A stretch of 28,930 nt of DNA from the NCBI GenBank assembly GCA_016281295.1, contig JAEEII010000217.1:1-28930 (forward strand), in the 5' to 3' direction. The position numbers and the translations under genes were made by a program. Source of the DNA: Bacteroidales bacterium. Its GTDB lineage: Bacteria; Bacteroidota; Bacteroidia; Bacteroidales; F082. Below are positions 23,979-28,930 of the stretch, piece after piece. A model generated the notes under the pieces. That model was not told the origin of the DNA and did no database searches. It was given only the letters and a program-made list of their open reading frames with translations. Position 1 is the first letter of the stretch, and each line of letters begins with the position of its first letter.

Positions 23979-24075
23979 CTCGATTTTGGCCGGATTTTGG
24001 CTCGATTTTGGCTCGATTTTGGCTCGATTTTGGCTCGATTTTGGCTCGATTTAGTTGGATTTAGTTGGATTTAGT
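23979..24075 (+). repeat. 11-bp tandem repeat array between the cassette and the pglX C-terminal part
   Basis: Unit CTCGATTTTGG occurs at 23979, 24001, 24012, 24023 and 24034, with a variant CCGGATTTTGG at 23990 and a transitional copy CTCGATTTAGT at 24045. These are followed by two 10-base copies TGGATTTAGT (24056-24075) and a partial one. The array starts 5 bases after the AlbA_2 stop and ends 18 bases before the pglX C-terminal start. The near-identical copies suggest recent slippage. It lies between coding frames, so copy number would change spacing rather than a protein. Confidence 0.9.
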
Positions 24076-24093
24076 TAGATAACAAACAACAAT

Positions 24094-24846
24094 ATGGATA
24101 CAAAAGAACAAAAAATAGTTTGGCACGATGATGCACTGATGAAGCAACTTATCAGTTACGCCATCGGCTGTTACATGGGTCGCTATCGCTTAGACCGTCC
24201 CGGTCTCCACATCGCCCATCCCAATCCCACCGTCGAAGAGCTTGCTCCTTACGAGGTCTCGTGTCCCGCGTCCCGTAGTCCCGAGTCTTTTGCAATCGAC
24301 GACGACGGAATCATTCCCCTTATGCCCATCGATAGCGGTTTCCCAGATTGCGCTGCAACCCGCATGTCTGAGTTTGTTAAGCTCGTCTTTGGTGAGGAAA
24401 ACCATGCCGCCAATTTGTCCTATCTCGAAAAAACCCTTGGCAAGGATCTTGAATCCTATTTCGCCAAAGACTTCTATGCCGACCACAAAAAGCGTTATCA
24501 AAACCGCCCAATATATTGGCTCTTCTCATCGAATAAAGGCGCGTTCCAAGTGTTGGTCTATATGCACCGCATGACACCCTTCACCGTTGAGCGCATCCGC
24601 AGCAAATACCTGTTGCCATACATCGAACGGCTCACCAACCGCATCAACGATTTGAATGCCAGTATTCTTAAACTGACCTCTGCACAAGCCCGCACCCTCC
24701 AAAAGTTGGAGAAAGACCTTCAGGAGTGCCGCGAGTACCACGACCTGCTGCACCCAGTGGCCAACCAAAACATCGCCATCAACCTCGACGACGGCGTTGT
24801 GGTCAACTACGCCAAATTCGGCCCTGTACTCGCTAAACTTAAATAA
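24094..24846 (+). CDS. pglX: BREX methyltransferase PglX, C-terminal domain as a separate gene
   Basis: A 250-residue protein that corresponds to the C-terminal domain of PglX. ALMKQLISYAIGCYMGRY, then DRPGL, is the conserved start of that domain. DDDGIIPLMP, FGEENHAANLSYLEKTLGKD, KDFYADHKKRYQNRPIYWLF and the end NIAINLDDGVVVNYAKFG follow in the family order. Added to the 949-residue part it gives about 1199 residues, the normal PglX length, so nothing obvious is lost. The ATG at 24094 lies in an A-rich leader (AACAAACAACAATATG), the type that supports good translation in Bacteroidetes, so a separate polypeptide is plausible. A short GTCCCG-type repeat (24260-24288) codes for the odd segment CPASRSPES. 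Whether the two parts assemble is unknown. Confidence 0.9.
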   Translation: MDTKEQKIVWHDDALMKQLISYAIGCYMGRYRLDRPGLHIAHPNPTVEELAPYEVSCPASRSPESFAIDDDGIIPLMPIDSGFPDCAATRMSEFVKLVFGEENHAANLSYLEKTLGKDLESYFAKDFYADHKKRYQNRPIYWLFSSNKGAFQVLVYMHRMTPFTVERIRSKYLLPYIERLTNRINDLNASILKLTSAQARTLQKLEKDLQECREYHDLLHPVANQNIAINLDDGVVVNYAKFGPVLAKLK

Positions 24847-24867
24847 TAACACAAAAATATAGAAGAC

Positions 24868-25641
24868 ATGCAACGATTTAGAAACATAACGATTCATTGC
24901 GAAAATGAAAACTCAGCATTGGAAATGTTGCAAACAATTGCTTCAGCATGTAACCAGCCGCCATTTGTATATGAAAAAGATAATGATAGATTGCTTAAAG
25001 ATAAAACTGTTCGAATCATATCTACACATGCATATACTACTGAAGCTGTAATTATTGTAATTGCAAGCGGCTCAAATGTAAAAGTAATCAATATTATTCC
25101 TAACAAAAGGTCGGTGTTTCGTATTGATAAAAACGAGTACAACACCATAATGGAGTACTTTAAAAAAGAAGTGATTGATGAGATTATTGGTGATAAGGTT
25201 GTTGATTTCCCTGAAGCAGAGTATTCAATGGAAACAGTGATACCTAAGTCATACAAAAAATTAAATAATTGGGCTACATGTCCAGGAGCTCCAAATGCAC
25301 CGTTTTCTCACCAAAATGATCTTAATTGTTGGTTTGATTTTGTGATAGCATTATTTTCGAATAATGAAAGAGACAAACTTTCCTCAAGTGATTTGGAGCA
25401 ATGGCTTGAAGAAAAAGGTTGGGACGAGGAAGTAATTGAAGAAACAATTCTACATTATGAGCACGACACAGACCTTATTGCCTATTTTTATAAAATATAC
25501 GGTTTTGGCAATCGTATTTTGAACTTTACAAAGCCCTATACGCTAATGAAAGCGGAAAGTGAGGGTGGAGTACACGTAATTGTAGTTCCTCAACAAGATA
25601 CCACTATTTCTGTTTCTGAGCATGAGAAAACAAATGTTTAA
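24868..25641 (+). CDS. Unknown soluble protein, accessory gene in the BREX operon
   Basis: A 257-residue protein I do not recognise. There is no signal peptide or membrane helix. The first about 110 residues alternate strands and helices (VRIISTHAYTTEAVIIVIAS, then VKVINIIPNKRSVF). A central segment LNNWATCPGAPNAPFSHQND is rich in Pro and Asn, and residues about 160-215 are acidic helices (SSSDLEQWLEEKGWDEEVIE). Codon use is strongly AT-rich compared with brxC and pglZ, indicating a different origin. It starts 21 bases after the pglX C-terminal part, and the next gene, a small membrane protein, follows after 12 bases. The two probably form one functional pair. Confidence 0.65.
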   Translation: MQRFRNITIHCENENSALEMLQTIASACNQPPFVYEKDNDRLLKDKTVRIISTHAYTTEAVIIVIASGSNVKVINIIPNKRSVFRIDKNEYNTIMEYFKKEVIDEIIGDKVVDFPEAEYSMETVIPKSYKKLNNWATCPGAPNAPFSHQNDLNCWFDFVIALFSNNERDKLSSSDLEQWLEEKGWDEEVIEETILHYEHDTDLIAYFYKIYGFGNRILNFTKPYTLMKAESEGGVHVIVVPQQDTTISVSEHEKTNV

Positions 25642-25653
25642 TTATTTGAATCT

Positions 25654-26139
25654 ATGATATCTATGTTTTGTTTAAATTGTATTAGTGCGGCCACAACTAT
25701 AACTAAAATAGATATAATCGTAACGGTAATATCTATTATCTGTACCATATTAACTTGGTCATGGGCTAAGAGCACAAAAAAGATAAAAGACGAACTACAA
25801 GAAAAACTGAATAGCTATGAATTGGTCTCGTATAAAGATCAGTTACATAAACTGTATTTGCAATTGTCAAAAACCATAAGACAGCAGAATTGGAACACAG
25901 GTGGAAAAAACAATGATTTGCTTTCAAGTCTTGAAAATGAATTACGTGATTTTAATAAGTTTAATAAAAAAATACCAATAGATAAACAAACTAGTATAAA
26001 GGAAACAATTGATTCTGCATTGAATCATATAGATTCATTATTTAAAGGTCTCGATTATTATGCCGAAAACTTATTAACAGACCTAGATGGAATCGATGTG
26101 AATTTAAACTCTTTATGCAATGAATTGATGTCTAAGTAA
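25654..26139 (+). CDS. Small membrane-anchored helical protein, partner of the preceding gene
   Basis: A 161-residue protein with one membrane helix near the N-terminus (IDIIVTVISIICTILTWSWA, about residues 19-38), followed by Lys-rich sequence (KSTKKIKDELQEKL), which by the positive-inside rule puts the C-terminal part in the cytoplasm. The rest is predicted helical or coiled-coil (DLLSSLENELRDFNKF, SALNHIDSLFKGLDYYAENL). No family was recognised. It is AT-rich like the gene before it, 12 bases away, and pglZ begins 10 bases after its stop. A membrane-anchored protein with a soluble partner could be a sensor/effector or a toxin/antidote pair, but nothing in the sequence proves this. Confidence 0.65.
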   Translation: MISMFCLNCISAATTITKIDIIVTVISIICTILTWSWAKSTKKIKDELQEKLNSYELVSYKDQLHKLYLQLSKTIRQQNWNTGGKNNDLLSSLENELRDFNKFNKKIPIDKQTSIKETIDSALNHIDSLFKGLDYYAENLLTDLDGIDVNLNSLCNELMSK

Positions 26140-26149
26140 CAATTCTCCC

Positions 26150-28696
26150 ATGCAAGATAAAATCTACAAATACTTTGACCTAAACCCCAATCTCCACGTC
26201 CTGTTCGTCTTTAGCCTCGAAACCAAGGCCGACGAACTCGATAGCTACGAGTGGAAGCCTGGCTACCGCTACGAGAAGTTCAACGGGGCTTGGTTCAACA
26301 CCAAATATAAAATCCTCAACGATTGGAAGGATGAGCGCATCATCCTCGCCTTCGAAGGGCTGCGCCCTTCAACTCAGGCTCAAATGATGCAGTTCCCCCT
26401 TATGGACATCCTCGCCACCAACACCGACTATCGTGATGATGATTATGAGGCCTTCATGCAGCAATACAACATCAGCGGCCAGTTCTCCACCTTCATCCAA
26501 CACCATGTCGGCGAAATGCAGCTCAAAAAGTTCCAGTCAATCTTCAAAGATTGTTTCGGCAGTCACTTCAACGATGATCTGGGCTACCGTGGCCTTCTGT
26601 CAGGCTATCTTGGCCTCGATAAGATGCTGGATTGGGATTCCCTCATCATCCGTCTCATACTTCTTGATGTGCAAACCGACGATGCCAAACGCGATGCCTT
26701 TTATCGTCGCCTCGTCGCCAAACCAGATGTTGCCCGCTACCTCCAGCAAAAGCTGAAGGACATCTTCAATGTCGGCTATCTCGAAAACCAGCCCGACCGT
26801 CGCTTTGCTCCGGTGGCCGAGTCGATGAAATACAATGCCATCATTCAAAAGATTATCGCCGACGAGAAGCACGACACTTATTGCGCCTACAAAATCGACA
26901 ATGCTTTCCAACTCAATCAAATCAACCGCATCATGGCCCTCGCTTTCAGCGATAAGGCCATAGCCAAACCTTTTGAGTCGGCCTTGCTTTCCCTTTCAGG
27001 CAAAATCAAGGAGCAAAGCATCATCGAATGTTATGGTACCGAAGCCGATTACTATTATATGCCTGAAACCATGTGTTGGCCAATCCTCCAGCAGTTGGTC
27101 GCCAACCATCTCTACACCGATAACGACAGGCTTGTTGAGCGTCTGCACCAGCTTCGCCTGAAGCAAGACAACAACCCCGAAACCCAACCCGCCATCATTT
27201 TTGTGGCGAATGTGGCCAACCTCTATAAGAAGACCGCTGAATATCCTTCGTTAAAGTTCAACTATCCCGAAGACTACATCCAGCGTTATGCCGAAGACCT
27301 CTATTGGGTCGATACCTATTACCGCAAAGCCTTAAACAGCTTCGATAGCATTTCCAAGACCGTCCCAATCTACGATGATATGATGGTGGTAAAGCGTCGC
27401 CTTGATGCCGACTACGCACAATTCACCAACAAGCTCAATCTTGAATGGATGAAATGCCTGGTCGAGAAAGGAAATGGATTGGTCGACCTCAAAGACATGC
27501 ACCTGCAGCAGAACTTCTATGCTGATTTCTGCGCTCCACACTCCGAGAAGATGGCTCTCATTATTTGTGATGCACTGCGTTACGAGATTGCCGCCGAAAT
27601 CATGGGTGAGATAGCCAAGCGCCGCCGCCATGTGGCTGAGCTTGACTATGCCATCGCCATGCTGCCCACCGAAACCAAGTATTGCAAACCTGCTTTACTA
27701 CCTCATAAGGCCTTGGAACTGCAAGTTGATTCATCCATGCTCGTTGATGGCCACTACATGAATACCACCGACGACCGCACGGAGCAGGTTAGACGCTACA
27801 ACGATAACGCCGTTTGTTATAGCTTCGCCAATTTCGATAAGAAAAACAGCGACGAGAAGCGTGAAATGTATAAGAACCAACTCGTCATCGTCTTCTACGA
27901 CGACATCGACGAAAGCGGCCACAAAGCCAGCACCCGCACCCAGATTCTCAACATCATCAACAATGCTGTTTCCAATCTCGTCGATGAGATTTATTCCATT
28001 CTGTCATCCTACAACATCACCGATGTCTATCTGACCGCCGACCACGGTTTCCTATACAACGACATCGATTTTGCCGACAAGGACAAATTGAATATACCTG
28101 AAAGCACCATCGACCAGAAAAACCGCTATTACCTCACCACCGACAACGCCGAGCGTGAGCATATTGCCAAATTCAAGTTGTCTGAAGTGTCTGGCATGGA
28201 ATCAAACCTTGATAAGCCTGTCTTTGTTGCTGTGCCCAAAGGCACCAATCGTTTCTACACCCAAGGAGGCGGCTATGGCTTCACCCACGGTGGAGCCTCG
28301 CTTCAAGAGCTGGTCATCCCTGTGCTTCATTGCTCCCAGCAGCGTACCGATGAGCGTCAAGAAGTCTCAGTTGCCCTCTTGAACCGCAAACTCTCAATGG
28401 TATCGGGTCAGCTGAAGATTACACTTGTACAGCTGGAACCAGTCTCTATGAAGCACAAGAAAATGGATGTCCTTTGCGCTCTCTATTGCAACAACGAGCT
28501 TGTTTCAGCTGAGCGTCCCATCACCCTCAATGCAACAGGTGAACTGCCAGAGCGCATGTTTGAGGTTGATCTCATCCTCACCGAGCAAGCCCAATCCAAC
28601 ATCTTGGAGCTTCGTGTTTACAAACCCGAAGACCCCATGAATCCCCTCATCCGTGAAACCGTAACCAACAACACCTTAATCGAACGCGACTTCTAA
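26150..28696 (+). CDS. pglZ: BREX protein PglZ (alkaline phosphatase superfamily)
   Basis: An 848-residue PglZ. The N-terminal half is helical (VLFVFSLETKADEL near the start; MMQFPLMDILATN at about residues 83-95). The C-terminal half is an alkaline-phosphatase-like domain with metal-site motifs ALIICDALRYEIAAEIMGEI (Asp474) and YLTADHGFLYND (Asp631, His632), then a Gly-rich FYTQGGGYGFTHGGASLQEL (about 702-721) with further metal-binding residues. PglZ is a core BREX protein; phosphatase or nuclease activity has been proposed and its exact reaction is not settled. The frame is intact and of usual length. The GC content returns to the level of brxC after the AT-rich accessory pair. It is followed by brxL after 2 bases. 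Confidence 0.92.
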   Translation: MQDKIYKYFDLNPNLHVLFVFSLETKADELDSYEWKPGYRYEKFNGAWFNTKYKILNDWKDERIILAFEGLRPSTQAQMMQFPLMDILATNTDYRDDDYEAFMQQYNISGQFSTFIQHHVGEMQLKKFQSIFKDCFGSHFNDDLGYRGLLSGYLGLDKMLDWDSLIIRLILLDVQTDDAKRDAFYRRLVAKPDVARYLQQKLKDIFNVGYLENQPDRRFAPVAESMKYNAIIQKIIADEKHDTYCAYKIDNAFQLNQINRIMALAFSDKAIAKPFESALLSLSGKIKEQSIIECYGTEADYYYMPETMCWPILQQLVANHLYTDNDRLVERLHQLRLKQDNNPETQPAIIFVANVANLYKKTAEYPSLKFNYPEDYIQRYAEDLYWVDTYYRKALNSFDSISKTVPIYDDMMVVKRRLDADYAQFTNKLNLEWMKCLVEKGNGLVDLKDMHLQQNFYADFCAPHSEKMALIICDALRYEIAAEIMGEIAKRRRHVAELDYAIAMLPTETKYCKPALLPHKALELQVDSSMLVDGHYMNTTDDRTEQVRRYNDNAVCYSFANFDKKNSDEKREMYKNQLVIVFYDDIDESGHKASTRTQILNIINNAVSNLVDEIYSILSSYNITDVYLTADHGFLYNDIDFADKDKLNIPESTIDQKNRYYLTTDNAEREHIAKFKLSEVSGMESNLDKPVFVAVPKGTNRFYTQGGGYGFTHGGASLQELVIPVLHCSQQRTDERQEVSVALLNRKLSMVSGQLKITLVQLEPVSMKHKKMDVLCALYCNNELVSAERPITLNATGELPERMFEVDLILTEQAQSNILELRVYKPEDPMNPLIRETVTNNTLIERDF

Positions 28697-28698
28697 CT

Positions 28699-28930
28699 AT
28701 GGACTTACAACACAAGATATTAGACCAATTCATCGGCAAGGTCGTCCGTAAAGACCTGGCCTTCCAAGTCAAGGGCAACCTTCCTGTACCTACCTATGTC
28801 CTCGAATACCTCCTTGGCCAGTATTGCGCCACCGATGACCCAGAGGCCATCGAGGAAGGCTTGGAGAAAACCAAGCACATCATCCGCACCAACTATGTCC
28901 ACCGTGCCGAGGCCGAAGAGGTGAAAGGCA
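28699..28930 (+). CDS. brxL: BREX Lon-like AAA+ protein BrxL, N-terminus only (partial)
   Basis: The frame opens at ATG 28699 and runs off the window after 77 codons. The peptide has the BrxL opening: a short helix (LQHKILDQF), GKVVRKDLAFQVKGN, then VPTYVLEYLLGQYCATDD, EGLEKTKHIIRTNYVHRAEA. BrxL is a Lon-related AAA+ protein that forms rings on DNA, is required for phage restriction in type 1 BREX, and usually ends the operon. It starts 2 bases after pglZ. The AAA+ and Lon protease-like domains lie outside the window, so integrity cannot be judged. Confidence 0.88.
   Translation, partial: MDLQHKILDQFIGKVVRKDLAFQVKGNLPVPTYVLEYLLGQYCATDDPEAIEEGLEKTKHIIRTNYVHRAEAEEVKG

Noticed and set aside
23979..24075. 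CRISPR array
   Set aside because: Units are 10-11 bases and directly adjacent, without 25-40 base repeats or unique spacers.

Overview
The window looks like a chromosome segment of a Bacteroidales bacterium, probably Prevotella-like. Many genes are preceded by the Bacteroidetes sigma factor -7 box TAnnTTTG, start codons sit in A-rich leaders rather than behind strong Shine-Dalgarno sites, and the protein families (WYL regulator, SIMPL protein, AMP-ligase/ACP pair, Bacteroidetes-type BREX) fit. The species assignment is inference.

Layout. (1) 1-4395 is a patchwork of small metabolic genes on the + strand: two NADPH-dependent FMN reductase/flavodoxin-type proteins, a fused double GNAT acetyltransferase, a small unknown protein and a PhzF-family enzyme. 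Between them lie two gene wrecks, an AraC-family regulator and a CatB/Vat-type acetyltransferase. (2) 4384-7249 on the - strand is a tight three-gene operon: AMP-dependent acyl ligase, acyl carrier protein and a GNAT-like acyltransferase. (3) 7347-11117 is a bacterial Ro60/Y RNA locus. A WYL-domain regulator is divergent from an RNA block holding two tandem Y-RNA-like ncRNAs (the first carrying a tRNA-like T arm) and a tRNA-Phe(GAA)-like gene, followed by a TROVE/vWA Ro60 protein and an rtcB RNA ligase gene that has lost its middle. A perfect 8-bp inverted repeat lies beside the Y RNA promoter. (4) 11273-12677 holds a SIMPL-domain protein and about 750 bp of AT-rich, mostly non-coding DNA. (5) 12678-28930 is a type 1 BREX phage-defence operon: brxA, brxB, brxC, pglX, pglZ and the start of brxL.

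The most striking structure is in the BREX operon. pglX is split into a 949-residue N-terminal part (17444-20293) and a 250-residue C-terminal part (24094-24846). Together they have the usual PglX length of about 1200 residues. A SIR2-domain gene, a Schlafen/AlbA_2-type ATP-binding gene and an 11-bp tandem repeat lie between the halves. A second AT-rich accessory pair (an unknown soluble protein and a small membrane protein) sits between the pglX C-terminal part and pglZ. The first cassette appears to have been inserted at a linker of PglX. Whether the two halves work in trans, or the methylase is dead and the SIR2 module has taken over, cannot be told from sequence.

Several genes here carry internal deletions (AraC, CatB-like, rtcB), and a REP-like palindromic element has been captured in frame in pglX just before the SAM-binding motif. 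All coding calls come from reading translated sequence and remembered family features; no database search was possible.
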